A stretch of 64,000 nt of DNA, from NCBI RefSeq assembly GCF_001039355.2, contig NW_019775491.1, forward strand, positions 62,001 through 126,000, in the 5' to 3' direction. Made by a program: the position numbers and the translations under genes. This DNA is from Lingula anatina. Lineage: Eukaryota > Brachiopoda > Lingulata > Lingulida > Lingulidae. The notes under the pieces are model-generated. The model saw only the letters and a program-made list of their open reading frames with translations, was not told the DNA's origin and ran no database searches. Shown one piece after another: positions 28,420-42,882 of this stretch. Position 1 is the stretch's first letter. Every line of letters begins with the position of its first letter.

Positions 28420-31400
28420 TTATAACTCTGATATAGTTGTAACAACACTCAGTTTATCAAATTTTGTATCTAAATTTAAGCTTTACGTTAAGAAAAATTT
28501 TACTGGATATCTCTTTAGGTTATGGTATTTGAATGTCAACAAATAGGTACATATTTGAAGTATTGGCATCCTGTTAACAAAATGCCAGCAATTTAAACTA
28601 ATTCAAGCAAATATCTGTGACAATTGTATGCCATTCTGAGAATTTATTCTTGAGAATTTAAGAATTTAATGTTCTTATTGGATAAACCCTTTAGCAGTGG
28701 GGATATTCAGATGATGATAGCATAGGGACAGAGATGAGTTTGGTGTCATATGCTGCACAGATCTGGAAGTTTCCTTGAAAGGCACATCCCATGGATTGCA
28801 TGTGTACCAAGATATACCTTTGTTTGTAAAGAAGGGTCTTTTTTGTCTGCCCAAGCTTCTTGTATAAGAAGACGGGTCAGATAAGCTCTGCTTTCAGACT
28901 GCTTAACTATTACACTTTACCTTATTGGTATTTTATGGAATTTTAATTTGCAATAAGTTGGTCACCCTTTTGAATAGACGGTGTTTGTGAATATGTTATA
29001 TACAGGCCATTGTGAAATTGGTGCTTTTGTTATGGTTGGGTACAACCATGTCATGGTTATGGTCTTTCTGGCCAGGTTGATTTGACTTCGGTGAAGTCGG
29101 GATTTTTTTAACGATCTATGTACTGATACAATAAAATATCTCTTCGTTTAGAAAACCTTCTTGTTTTTTTCCTGAGCCCACGCAGAACCGAAAAGAAGCA
29201 CGTTGTTGCAGACGGTCTTTTGTTCAAGTTTATTGATATCAAATTTTCATTTATTTATTTATTCATGTTTTTTCAAAATCTCTAGCCCGACGACTTTGAT
29301 TCTAGTTAAAAGTGCTTTGAAAGATTTGTTTCCGATTAACCACAGATATTGGTGTGTTCAAGTATTATCACAATATCACTCGTTTTCAATCAATTTATTT
29401 ACTTGTAAATATAAGTCAAAGTAATTCAGTCATCAACATCCATTATTCATTATTTTCGCAGTCATTTTATTTTCACCTCTTCATTGATTTTACCCAAAAT
29501 TTGTTTAACACTCGGTAATATGCTAACACCTTGTGGGCTACTAGTGCTTGTTTATCTCTCCTTTCTAGTGGCAGCTTACGCCAGGGCCAGTAAACGATGT
29601 CTAATTTCAGCAAAGCTGCTAATGATATTGTCAATCACTTTCACCTTGTCGTGAGGTCGCCGTAATGGTGAAATCGTATCCGTGGCCGTAAGCTAAACGA
29701 ATGTTTTGGAATTGTATACACGTCGATAACGACTTGATGGCCTAATCCCTTGTCTTTGACGAAAGTAAATTCATTATAGGTGCTGTTTATTGAAGAGTGG
29801 AGAAGTGAAGAGGTCCTGTCTGCGCTGATGGCGGCCTGATGGGCTTTCTATCCGGTAGTCAAATATCTCGATGAAAGTTTATAAGCAAACATGCGACCAG
29901 GTAACCAAGTATCTTGTTTCCTACAGCTGAGCAAGTATCAACATTGACATATCGGGGAATAGGAGAGAGACAGACATATGGCCAGCCGGTAGCAGGTGGA
30001 AGCCAAAAACCAGTCTCTCAGTTTTTTTAGCTCCATCTGTTATATGTACGCACTCCACACGTACTATTTCTTTTACTTAAATAAGTTATCAATCGACTCT
30101 CGGAAATTTCAGTGAAATTCAATCCTGGAGATTATATGCAGTTGATTCTAAAATGAGCAATCGTGTTTTTTTATTGATTTAACTGTTATTTTTTATCCTT
30201 AAACTTTATCTTATCTGCTATATAAGTAAATAACCTTTTGTCTCTATTTTGAACTTTGGCTATCTAAAAGCCGGCATTACACTCGTCAAGTCGTGCAGTT
30301 TCTTATGACTCATAATGAGATCATACTATTGAGCCCCATATTGTAGGTAAAAGTGTTTACGTGTATTAATTTTCACCTGTCCTCGTAATCCTTCCTGTCC
30401 AGCATTAACGTCATATATGGTAAACCACCCATTCAAACAACTTATTTTTCAGTATCTTAAACAAAAGCCGTGGAGACGCGGGTTCTCACTTAAAGTGGAA
30501 TTGTGCAGATTGCGGCTAATAAGATCAATCAATGTAATACATATAACGCTAATCTTCTGAACGAAAACCATCAATCAGGAACAATGACGTGTTTTGGCTG
30601 TTTTTAGATGTTTACTTTTTAAGGTTTTAAAACATTGCATAAATGACCCGGAAGACAGAATTAAACGATGTCAACATGGCGAATTTATGCGTTTTTAATT
30701 CCAGTCGTCTCACTGCGTTGACCAACCCATAAGTGACTGAAAATTGAAACGGCCAGTTTTGAAATAGGTTCTTAATCAAAAGCCATCTTTGTAGACATTT
30801 TGTATCCAATCTTATCCATTGCTACTCTCGCAGTTCCGATTTAACTTCATTTCGATACAAATATTACGAAACGTGATTGTAACCACACTATAGCGATTGC
30901 AGAGGGATTCAAAACTTGTTTTAAACACCTATTCACATTCTTCTCAGTCACGTTCTTATTTCCTGTAATTATGGTTTCTCAATGTTTGTTTTGTCTGTCA
31001 TGTCTTTTAGCTGACAAACAAAACGTACAAGCAAAGGTTGGCACCAGTTGTTGCGAAAATCTGGCGGCAATGGTAATATAATAAACAAACATCATTTTAA
31101 CAAACGCTTAACTATATCATTTCATTCTAGCGTGACTTTCCGTATTGATCGACGGTGTAGTTTGTTGAGTGGAGATCGAATGTAACCAATATCACGGTGT
31201 TTGACAGTTGCTTAAGTCGGTGACTGATAATATGTAAAGATGCAAATTAGTGTGTTAGCAACTAAGAGACAGTAAAGAGGCCAAAACAAGTGGTAGTTTA
31301 TTTTGTTTTATTGCATGAGTCAGCTAATTTTTTTATTAAGTGCAGATTTGAATTTTTTGTTTTTGCATAAAGACATTGAAAGTAATGATCTCTGAATATG

Positions 31401-32858
31401 AGATGTATTACTATATCATTTTTGTTTTATCAGCGTATTGGCTGCCAACGTTGTTTTTTCCAGACTGCAAAATATCTCCTATTTTTTTACCTTGGATTCT
31501 GCCACTTTATTTCAAAGAGAGCGCTGTCTCCAAAAGAATGGTTCAATATTTAAGGACCCAGAATAGCCCCTTTAAATTCAAAAAGTTATCACTTTTTTCT
31601 TTTTATTTTGTTTTCTAACTTTGATGAATTTTGGCGAATGCCATTTGAACAGGGTTTTTTTAATCTTTTTTGCTGAGTAGAATAAGTCGCATCCCGTCAT
31701 TGGCTTGGCCTTACAGTCCTGGGTTTCACATTTCTTCCTACAAGCTACTTTGTTTAATGTTTTTCGATTATTCCCTTTACTATGTACATAATGGAGTCTT
31801 CAAGAGGTTGAATTAGAATCGAATTTCTACCCACAAGTCTACACGGAATCCACCCAACCTAATCCATCCGAATTAAATTGTCTGAAGATTACTCGTTGCG
31901 CGTTAATGCCCAACTGTTACAAATGCAGCCATCGTAAGGGGCGGTTACGTAGACAGTTCAAGTCAAATAGCTACCTGTAAGGGTTGTTCAGCTAATGAAG
32001 AGTTTATAGGTGGAGCGATAAGTATTAGTTTTTGTGAATAATGTAGATCTGATAATGTTATTTTGCATTTTTCATGTCTCCTATATCAATCGTTTCTAAG
32101 CGATCTTCCCCAATAAATGACCTGAAACCGATAGCCTTAATCGTAAAAACCAGACCGGCAGAAAACTATTTAAAATAAAAGAAACTTAAAACTGCTGCGT
32201 CTTTCCCAAGACCTGATTTTTCCTATTATTGTTGTCAGGTCGGTGCTAAGAATTGAAAGCGTAGCAACAAGTAAAATCACATGTATCAAAAACACCGACA
32301 CGGACCATTAGGAAACGGTTCTTAAGGTCAAATTCGACTTTCATCTTTCTAATTCAACACAGTCCTTTTCCATATCATTAGGAAGACTCCGCGTTACGAA
32401 ACATACCCGTAACATCTTTTTTCGCTGTTTGTCTCAGCGGGAACCGCACATAATGACATTATTACATGAAATCAAAATTGAAAACTGCGAGAATGTCAGC
32501 AGGTTAAGAGAAAATCGTTACGCTTGCAATATGAAAAAATTAAAACCACATAACAAAATTTTTGAAAAGTCTTTTGACTCCCATGGGCTGATTATGCTCC
32601 CTTTAACGATTTCCCCGGCGTGTTTTCATAACTTTCGCCAATGTTTGTCCAAAGTTGAGAAAAGACTAGAAAATTCTTTCACGATCACTGACTTAACGCG
32701 AAACTTGCGAGCATGACTTTTATTTCATTTTCGCATATTTTGTAAATTTTGCAAATTGGGGGTGAACAACCTCATAACTAACATAATAATAATACTCTTA
32801 ATTTTCTTTTCTTTTATATTTTTCAATTACATTTTCTATTTTTTTTTTTTTTTTTTTT

Positions 32859-33007
32859 TCGACAATTTGTGCAAGACGAACCGCTGAAATTTTTTAAAAA
32901 GCAAGTCAACGTCTATCAATACTTACAAATANGTCGACAATTTGTGCAAGACGAACCGCTGAAATTTTTTAAAAAAGCAAGTCAACGTCTATCAATACTT
33001 ACAAATA
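32859..33007. repeat. 73/74-bp direct duplication split by a single N (likely assembly overlap)
   Basis: Bases 32,859-32,931 and 32,934-33,007 are the same sequence except for one extra A in the A-run of the second copy, with an undetermined base at 32,932 between them. The pattern is that of two contig ends that overlap but were not merged because of a homopolymer difference. Confidence 0.85.
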
Positions 33008-35951
33008 AAGTGAACATTATTCCTGGTGTTTCTGCGTCAACCGAAGTAAAATTTTCTTTTAAAAGTACTTTCTAAAATACCAGTACTTATAAAAGGGAGA
33101 AAAGCGTCCGCTCAAAATCGCCTCTCCTCATCTATTTCACCATTGCTAGCCCACACATGTTCTGGGCAAATTTTTAATTCTGTGATAACACCCCCAGGGA
33201 TCGTTTTCACGCGTTCCACCGGGCGACGTTGCTCTCTGACGGACGTGGAAATGAACAAAATACGTGTTGTATGTGTTCAAGAACGTGCACCATTCAGCTC
33301 AAACAAGAAAAAAATGTCAAAGTCAATTAAGACGCATTCTAAAAAGAAGTATCTCTTGCTAACAAAATGCCAGGACGAAGGTGAACATAAATTTGAACAC
33401 TTTGTATCAACATTTTTCTTCACTTGTCCTAGCTGACTATAATTGGGTACTAGCAGCCCGAAGATGGAGCGGCTGTGTGGGGTTGTTACTGGGTACGCGC
33501 CGAGCTGTGCTTTCAATAAAGCGCCTGGGGTCACTAAAACTCGCGAATAATGCGCTTATTCAATTTGACACGTTTTACAAAAATGATACAGACCTGTTCC
33601 AAGTTTTACTCAGTCGGACGCAGGTTTTTGCTTTTTTTATGTCTACAGGTGCCGAGGATGTTTTGCCAGGCATTGCGTCACGTGACAACGTCCACATTTA
33701 TTCTCACCTTGCCGTTGCACCGAGGAAATGGAGCACTGTATCTACTTTCTTAAAGCGAAATAAAAATTTCCTTGTTGGACCCACCTAACTAGTTGCCGGC
33801 CACTTGTTAAAACATTGCGTTCTGTTCATCGGAATTGTTTTTGACAGAGTAATTCGATCTAAAAGCCAAATTTTCGTAATGTTACATGGTCTTTATTTGA
33901 AACCAGCATACGTGTTTTCTCCCTGCTGATTGCACCCAAATGGATTCACCTAATCAATGCCATGTGTATCCAGCGCAGAAAACACCGTTCTTCTCGCCTC
34001 TGAAAAGATATTTTGCAGCAAGAAGATAATTTAAACCATGCCGTCATACTGTATCTATTAGATAGATATCGGAGATTTGGTGGAAACAATTTAGGCAACT
34101 ATTTTCGCGTCCTCTGTAACAGTCTAAGCCTAGTTGTTTCAGCCTGTTCCTCAGATTAGGAAGATATGTCGAAATGTGGAGGAGCTTGCCCGGCTGGAGA
34201 ATATATTTGCATGCGATTATTAACGGAACTTTGGTATTTAGATGTAAGATTGCGTATCTTGGAATAATTACGGTTTATGTCATAGCCTCCGGAGTCGGTG
34301 TAGTTTTTGCGCAGAGATGTAAATAGGAAAACACGCACAGTTTTCTGGGGTAACAAAGTACAGAAGGCCAAAATGCATTACCAACCATCTATTTACTGAC
34401 CGCCGAGATTGGGGAAGGATATGGAGAATGGAAAGAATATCGAGTTTGCTGATATTTTTATGAAAAAAATTACTTTTTCCGAAACTGTCTTTGTGAAACC
34501 GTCAAACTGTGATGTGCATAAATCTCCAGAAGAAAGGGACCAAGGGAACTTAACGTTTAACATTTTCAGTTTTGTCTTAACTTGAGTCATATTGTCTCAA
34601 AATCTGCTCCAAATGACTCTAAGTAGCTCTCTAACCGAGCCCTTCCTTCTTTTAATTTTTATCATGTTTCATTAAATGGTGTTGAATTTAAATTGTATAT
34701 CCTTTCTTTTAGCGCGGTTAATGCATTTAACCTTTGAAAAATACACAATCTAAAAAGGAAATGTCCAGTTGCGAAAAAGCCAAGCCTTAACTATATTCAA
34801 TTTAAAAAAAATAAAATTAGTTTTGACGCAGAGGGGAATATTATTGTGGTTTTCGTGCGGGTGATTCAATTTTTTCTTTGCGCCCACAAAAGTGAGAATA
34901 TACCACATAAGCCTGCATGGGCACACCATATCGATTAGACGGGAAATTGAAGGGTTGAAAAGTTACAAACTCTCCGCAGGGGTGGAAACTCGCGTCGATT
35001 CCAAGGCTAACATTTTCAAGTATCGTTTCATGACATTTATTACTCGAGCTCCCCAGAGGCGCGCGTCGCAGCACGAGGCGAGATATGTTGGGCTTGGAGG
35101 GGTAACTTTTCAATATACGGAGTTTCTGTGCCAGACATAGAACAGTTGTGAACATGTAGAATGCTGGAGTGTTGATAAGGCGGAAAATGCTTCGTAAGTG
35201 AAGTTACTGGTATTTAAATTTTTTAAATGAAAATTGGGCATTGGCATGTATACTGTGAGAGGGAGACAATTTACAGTATGTTATTATGAAAAATAACATT
35301 TACCATAAAATAAAATTTTTTAAAAAATTAAACAATTATTGAAAAAATTAGAGTGGTTTTAAATGCAGAACGTCGGCACTGGATTTGTAACTGGCGTCAA
35401 ATACAATCCATTTGCAATTGTCAATTCAGTAACAATTATTAGCAACTTTTTAAAGAAGTACCACAATCATAACGCAAATGCAAAAAAAAAAGACAAATAA
35501 ACAACAAAAATGAAAGTAAATTGTAAAACTGCAAAGCAATGATGATTATTCCATAAAATAAATAATAGTAACCATAAAATAATTATGAGAGTTAGGTTAA
35601 AAATAACAGTGGTATTGCTGAATTTGAAAATCATAACACAGTCATCTGCTTGAAATCAATGTTTACATACATGCAACCGTTGCCTGAGGCCATGTTATAT
35701 CACCAGAAAAAAAAAACTTATAAAACAAGGAAAAAAATATAAAACTTTAATGGTAAATAGGTGAATTCTGCTAAACAAATCGTTTTATGTTTGCAACATA
35801 ATGTAACAAAAAATCTCTTCCTTTTAAGTGATGGTGGCAACACCATATAATATTTTACTAAAGTGGGATTATATTTGCAGACTTTATCTTAACTCGGAAA
35901 ACTATTTTTTTCACAGCATCCTGAACCAAAAATTGTGTCTCTGGGACTTAA

Positions 35952-35997
35952 GGTAAAGCATGGACATAATAATCTCTTATTATGTCCATGGGTAAAG
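35952..35997. repeat. perfect 14-bp hairpin flanked by GGTAAAG direct repeats
   Basis: CATGGACATAATAA (35,959-35,972), a TCTC loop, and TTATTATGTCCATG (35,977-35,990) form a perfect inverted repeat. GGTAAAG immediately precedes it (35,952-35,958) and immediately follows it (35,991-35,997), like a target-site duplication around a 32-bp insertion. Origin unknown. Confidence 0.8.
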
Positions 35998-38900
35998 TAA
36001 TTGTTTTATTTACGTTTACATAAAAGTATGGACGCGGTGTGAGGTGGCGACACTGGCAAAGACAAGGCAGTGGAGAAGTGACGGCTTCAAGAGCCTTAAG
36101 TGTATATATACCCCATCGTCTCTGTGTAAATGCTTAGTTTTAAGCTTGGCGAGCAAACAAATAAATGGACACCGGACCAACTGAAATTAAAGAGAAAAAA
36201 ATCCCTTGAAGATACAATGTGTCTTTACATATATCTGTGTAGCAGAAAGGAAACAGTCATTAATACAATATGATAAAACACAGCATATTACCACAAGGAG
36301 GCTATAAAATATCCCTTTCCAATCTGGCCACCCACTTCATGCTACCCCTGTGTGTGTGAACTTAGCTCTGACGGGAAGCAACAAAACAAGAAACTTTTGC
36401 CAAGATTAAAATGTAGATACTGTATGTATTTTCACCAGCGATCTTTTGAACTTGAAGAAATTAAACTTCAAAATTACCGTTAATATCACGCACAAAAGTA
36501 TATCTAAGGGATTTCCTCCCCTCCTCCTTATCTTAACATGTTATATGCAGGACACGTGTGTCTGGTGCTCGTAACATAACATCTGCATTACAGCTAGACA
36601 TCACCATGGTGATAACAAAATAATGTGGATCCAAACAGGGACATCCAATGAGCAATCAGACACCGCTTAACTACAGGCAGCTAGTATGTCATAATTTATG
36701 CCTGTATTATAGCGGCACAGTGCAGTTTACTATAGACATTACCATACTGGTGCGCTTGTGCAAATGATTTCTGTGAATTATTTATCAGATAGCTTGAAGA
36801 CTCGAGAAACATGGAGGAGACGTAATGAATGTAAGAGATTTCTAAAAGAAAAAACAAGGAGGAAGACAAATGTCGTGTTTTTCTCAAAAATTATAATGCC
36901 CACCTGAGCTTTTGATGATGGCAATTATTGTTATTTATGGTAACAATAAGGTTTAATTATAAGACAAAATTTGGTCTTAAATCTAACGTAGCGGATAATC
37001 AGACCAGGAGCACTCAATTTTTTACATAAAATTTATTAAGGATATAATTTGCCAAAAAAGTGTTATTTACCTATCAGTAAGTAAATTTATAGCAAAAATG
37101 TGCACTTTTACATCAGAAAAAAATCACACGCTTTTCATAATGATTTTAAAAAAACGAGCAATAAGGTTTATCAAATCTGTATGCAGTAATACAAGACCTT
37201 TTTGGCTCCCTCAAAAAAAATACGCCAAGTTTTGTATATATAACAGCAGAAACATGTTCATTAATCTTAGTTGTATGAAAATGCAGTTTCGTAAAAAGCT
37301 TCATAACGGTCGATTAAGATACAGCGTAATTTTTATGTGAATATGCATGCTAACCTTCATTCTGATGTTTTTTTTCAAGCTGATAGCATAATTTGTATCA
37401 CATTCTGTATCAGATATATGACATAAAACAGATTATTCTACATCAATTGTTTTAATCTAAAAGAAACGAATTATTTTTAAAATTCACAATAAATTTACCT
37501 GAAATCACATAACGACAATTTCACCCAACTGTTATATGCAACTCTGATAGATACATGTAATAGCATAGCCGGTCAAAAAGTTGCTGCAGACCCCAGCAAA
37601 AATGTGGGATGGTATGGTACATGAGAGGACCCCAGCCCGCGGTGGAGTCAGTGCAAACAAAGTGAGTCATCGCGTTTGCTATGCTAGTCATCTGATCGAG
37701 ATCTTATTGGTGACTAAGGACGATTTTAAGTTAGTTTAGAAACGTAATTTTCTCTTCTCTGCGATTGTCTCTTGCTGTCATTTGTAGCAAGAATCTTCCC
37801 AGGTTTTCGTCCTAGAGCATTTTATCTGATGGTCACCCGTGGAGTGACATGGCACTTTGCTACTTGCAAACACTTGCATCAGCATCAATTTAATTAATCA
37901 ATACAACATCAGTGTCCATATCAAAATATCGGACATCCATTTGGACATTGCCAATGTATAGACACGTGACCTCGTGGTTCAAGTCTCACTGCTTCAATAA
38001 CAAAACGAAAATTTAAAGAAAACGATCTTAACCCCTTGATTGACAAGCTATTTGGGTTTGACACCGCGTAAGGTGGTTTTTCGTGAAAGTGGTTCAAGTA
38101 TTCGATGTCTTTTCCACAAACAAAAACAGCAGGAAGACATAGTTGAAAAATATACCAAGGTTTAATTGTTGCCATTTTGGTTTTATCTGGGCAAGATCAG
38201 ACTTTTACGTTTCTGTTTCCATTTATTCATTATTCTCTTGTTTCTTCTTACAGCATACTCCTTCTTTAAATTCCATAGAAACATGGCTTGTTTGCCTCCT
38301 CCAAGAACAATTGCTCTTGGCTGACACCTGGTTAAATGATTTTACTAAAATGAACGCCGAGTAGATTTCGTCACCTTACCTTTACTATTCATTTTTTTTC
38401 ATAAGATTTTAATGCTCATGAAGGTTTTCATGTAAATCCAGTTTGTTTGAGACGTACAAATTAAGGGCAGTAGAATATGAAGAAATCTGCAAAATTTATC
38501 AAAAATTTGAATATGGTTGTCTGGATTTTACGACTGCAAAATTCAAATTCAATTAATGCAAATCTACAGTTATTTGCATTACATTGGATCACCCTCAGAA
38601 TATTTTTAAATACATTAAAACATTAAAATGTTCAAGGGAAAGGTCTGGTGAAAAAAAAGCAACTGAATTTACCAAGTTTACATTCCTACAGTTATATTTC
38701 AAAAATGCAATTAATTCCCATTTCAAACATCTATCAACCTCAAGGTTCTCGAGAAAAATGATCTCGTTAAATTACACGACTGCACCATGTCTATATACAC
38801 GTCATATCCCGAGGCCACATTTGATCTTTAAAAGTAAAACTTGAGATTTGTTAGGGCCTGCATATATAACATAAAAGTTTTGACATTTCAATAAGCACCA

Positions 38901-41900
38901 AACCACTCAAATGTATAACATAAATACCTTGATAATTGCTGGCACGGGTACTGAAAATTGCTACGCACTACTGAGTGACACGGCAAAGATTCGTTGCTAA
39001 ATTTCTTTGCCTGTGGAAATTTTAGTTTGGATAAGCCAACTGCGCTTCGCGGGTGTGGCAGTGTAACTTTTTCACCGCTAATGGCTTTATAGACCTCGGA
39101 ATACACTGAAGGTATACACATACTCAAAATATAAAAATAACCACAAACATGACAGAATATATTCGCGGCTCTCCATCAGCCTATCTAGCCGGTGGCAAGT
39201 TTACAGTACTCTGCGTCAGTTTTGCAAGCATCGCCTTTTGCCGCGGTAGGACATATTCTGTATCTAAACATTTCAACTTTTGCCTTCACATATCGTGGTG
39301 GGTCCAATACTCTTACTCTCACTCAAGTAAATATTCTCAATAGAACGGCGTCGGTTCAATTAGTGAAATTAGTCTGATTTATACACTGGGAAAAGGTGAA
39401 ACAATGTCATCATTTCTCCCCCGCTTTAGAGTTTTTTCCATCGTGCCTGGTTCTGGTTTATTCTGTGAAAGAAGTTATGGTAGCTCTGCCCCCTAAACAC
39501 GAAAATGTCCACAATAAGTCAAAAGTAATTTCTGCCATTCTATTTACAAGGATAGAAACTATTATAAAGAAAATATAATTTTTTCTTTAAGCTTATTAAA
39601 TTAAATCGTTCAAATTTTTTAAAATAAATTTTCTATGATTACTTTAACCTAAATTCTTGAATACAAAAATTGAAAGGCGTATTTTCAGGTATATCTCCTA
39701 TCATTGTTTACTTTGAAATATATCAATATCAACAGCCGTTTTTATTTCAAGTTGAAATGAAAATATACTCTATTCGTCGAGTGTTGTTCCCACGTTTCTT
39801 TATCAGTAGTAGGTAATTTATCACGGTACTTCAGAACACACAAGATAGGCAAAATATAAACGTGACTGTACATTTCAGAAATTAGCCAGTTGTGTTTGAA
39901 GTAAGTGTATCATGTAAGAATAGAATAGGTCTCCTGCATTAGCAAAATATGTCGAATATTGTAACTTTGAGATAAAACTCTTATGTGAACACTGCCAAAT
40001 GTTTGGCTATTCGGTGGTCTCCATGGATTCTTTGGCCATTACATTAAATCTGCATGCTTCAGAAACAGAATGAATCGAAAGAACTTTTACAACAATGTAA
40101 TGATATATCATACTTACAGATGAATGTAAAAAGGATTTTGTGTTTTTGATTGCTAAACAAATAGATGAAATGTTTTGTTTGACCTAGGAGCACTTTGAGG
40201 AAGTGTTGTTTTTATAGTCTCTTTTCTTTTTTATCCGCTTTTATGAATTTTTTTTAATTAAAATTGTTTTATGTTGTCTTCGCTGCTTGAAAATATTTTC
40301 ATCCTCAAAATGTACATTAAGTGTTCAAAACTTTTCCTAAAATAACGATTAACTGCACATAAAATTATATATAAAATAATTTGAAATCAATTGACAGCAT
40401 TTTCAAAAAACCCATAGGACTTTCTTGTCAAAAAATTACCTACATTATGCAACGAAGAACATGTAATGCTTAAAAAAAAATTATAATACCACAAAGAACC
40501 TATGTTAATGCCACCGACCTAGTCAGGCAATCTTAGCACTAAAGGAACTCTACATACAGACCGGAAAGTTGCAGAAAGATAGCGAAGTTGTGTTTCCTAT
40601 CACTGCCTACAAGTACAGCTCCGTGCCGCGCTGCTGTAAAATGAAACAAGTTTCTCAGTGTTAGAAGATAAACAACTGTAACTGCATTTTGTCCAGGATT
40701 TCTCTATATGACTGCTACATTGTCGGCTATCGGCAAAATGGATACCGTGCAACTGGGAACTACGGCAACTTGAAACCCACTATCTCACATGGCTATCTTC
40801 AAACAACATTTTGAAACTTCACTCTGTTTAGATTACCAACCATTGTCTACAGAAACTGATGCAACTTCCCGCAAGTACGATAGTCTGCCGGTCAGAAAAA
40901 ATCTCTTGCTGTACCCGTAGCGGGATAGACTAAAAGGAGTGTTCGCCATTCTTTTCCCGTCATTGCGTACAAACTCTGTCTGTAAAAACGAACCACAAAA
41001 TATCGGCGGCCATTCCGTAGCTCTAAAAAGAAACATTGACAATGCCAGACAGCACAATGCCAGTCATTAGTGTGCTTGACAACATAATTGAGGAAAGATG
41101 CTCTGAGCTGAACTCGCTTTTTTTTCTCCTCCGCTCTTAAGTTATGTCCGTCTACCTTACTAACTACACAAACCAAGGGAGGCCATTGTTTGACAACACA
41201 ACTTGCATTGTTTTAATTACCTACTCTGTTTAGGCAAACAAAGGACATGACACTTTCATGGCATACCATAAGCCGGCGCTCAACAATATGGTTGCAGCTT
41301 CTTAAATATTTACCCTCTGCCCCTAACCGTTTGGCAATTCTACTCTAGATATATCCTTCTAGACCTCTGTCAGCACCTCTGTCTCTGTCAGAAAAAAATT
41401 AGAATAACAATTTAATTTTTTAAAAATTAGTTTCAATACTAGCAGTTTTGAAGCCAAGAATTAAAACTATTTTTTCAAGTATTCTAACTTGGTGAAGTAA
41501 TTTGTTCATAATGGTAGCTTTTTAGATAAGGAAAAGACATAATGATAAAATAATTTCTTCATAGATAATTTTCTATAGATTTTCATTTGCTTAGTTGGAT
41601 TTGCTAAAAATACTTGACTTCTGCAAACAATAGACTTAAAGGCTGTATGTCATTAAGCAAAATAAAACTTTAAAAGGGATTTTCTATTTAAAAAATTTGT
41701 TTATGAGGCTTACCATTGCAGAATTAGACTCTCACGTTTTGCATGTTTAGACGTTAACTTTGGACGTAAAACTAAAAATTTTGACAATTCTGGTCACCAT
41801 TAAAATGTCCGTTTTACCTCATAAACTTTAAGATTATTTTAAAAAATGTTTGCAATTGAGTAAATTTTTTTTTTCAAATTTCATTTTCTTGCAGTAGGGG

Positions 41901-42823
41901 CATACAAAAAAATTGAAACTGCTTATCTTTTGACATTCAAACAGGCACTTTGCAATTTTTTCTATGCTTTGTCTGTACCTTCCATGTGTAAAAATACAAA
42001 AAGATGTGCGTAATCTGGAACAAAAAAAATAAGAAGGAGAAACCACCATTTCCTACATTAAAATATTTGATGAGATAAAAAAAAAACACCAAGTTTAGAA
42101 AGATAAGATATATATGCCCAATATTCCTTAATTATGTAATTTTTTATTGGTTTGTTCTCATTAATCTTGTTGTCCTGGTACACGCAGAAGAAGATTCCAC
42201 GTGCAACTCATCACCCACCAATATTCTAAAAGTAGACAAATAACCCCAAAATAGTTATCTCTATTTCACGTTGGGTTTATTTCTATATTGCATCAGAATA
42301 CACGATCTGGTTGAGCACACGTGTGCCGAGGGGAGAGATCAGACCGTGGACTGGTACACACATGCTGAGACTATAGCTGTACGGACCTGAAACCATTTGG
42401 TAGGAGTCGGCAGCACGTATGGTCACCACTTGGGCAGCTAGGCACACCTGACCAGACGTCACTACCGACTGACCACTTTGGTCTGACCACTGTTACATTT
42501 TCCTACCATCTATTACCATCTCCGGCCTACATACCAGAAGATAGGGGATAGGGTGTCCATTCTGCAAGGTACTGGGTACCAAACAAAAAATCGTAGTCAA
42601 TTACAGAGGAAATTGCATTATCCCTGCAAACTAAAATAACAAAGTGCTTGCTTGAATAATTTCTATAGATGTAGCCTTGTTGAGGTACACGTTTTGTTAT
42701 AAATGATGTTTTTCTTTCTGGGAACGTCAAGGAGCTATTTATAATAGTTCACCTGGTATGGCGCAGGTGAGAGCAGGTCCACCTGTATGGGTTTGGAAAG
42801 GTCAGAACACAATGTACACTACA

Positions 42824-42826
<3 letters not shown>

Positions 42827-42878
<52 letters not shown>
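42827..42878. repeat. (AT)n microsatellite
   Basis: About 26 uninterrupted AT units, the longest dinucleotide tract in the window, in the gene-poor interval downstream of the DMRT gene. Confidence 0.95.

Positions 42879-42882
<4 letters not shown>

Noticed and set aside
33381-33788. 135-codon ORF in the TRIM23-DMRT interval
   Set aside because: It opens with GTG, has no recognisable domain, no splice support and mixed composition; a chance ORF is the simpler reading.
37960-38010. tRNA B-box-like GGTTCAAGTCTC
   Set aside because: No cloverleaf or A-box could be built around it.
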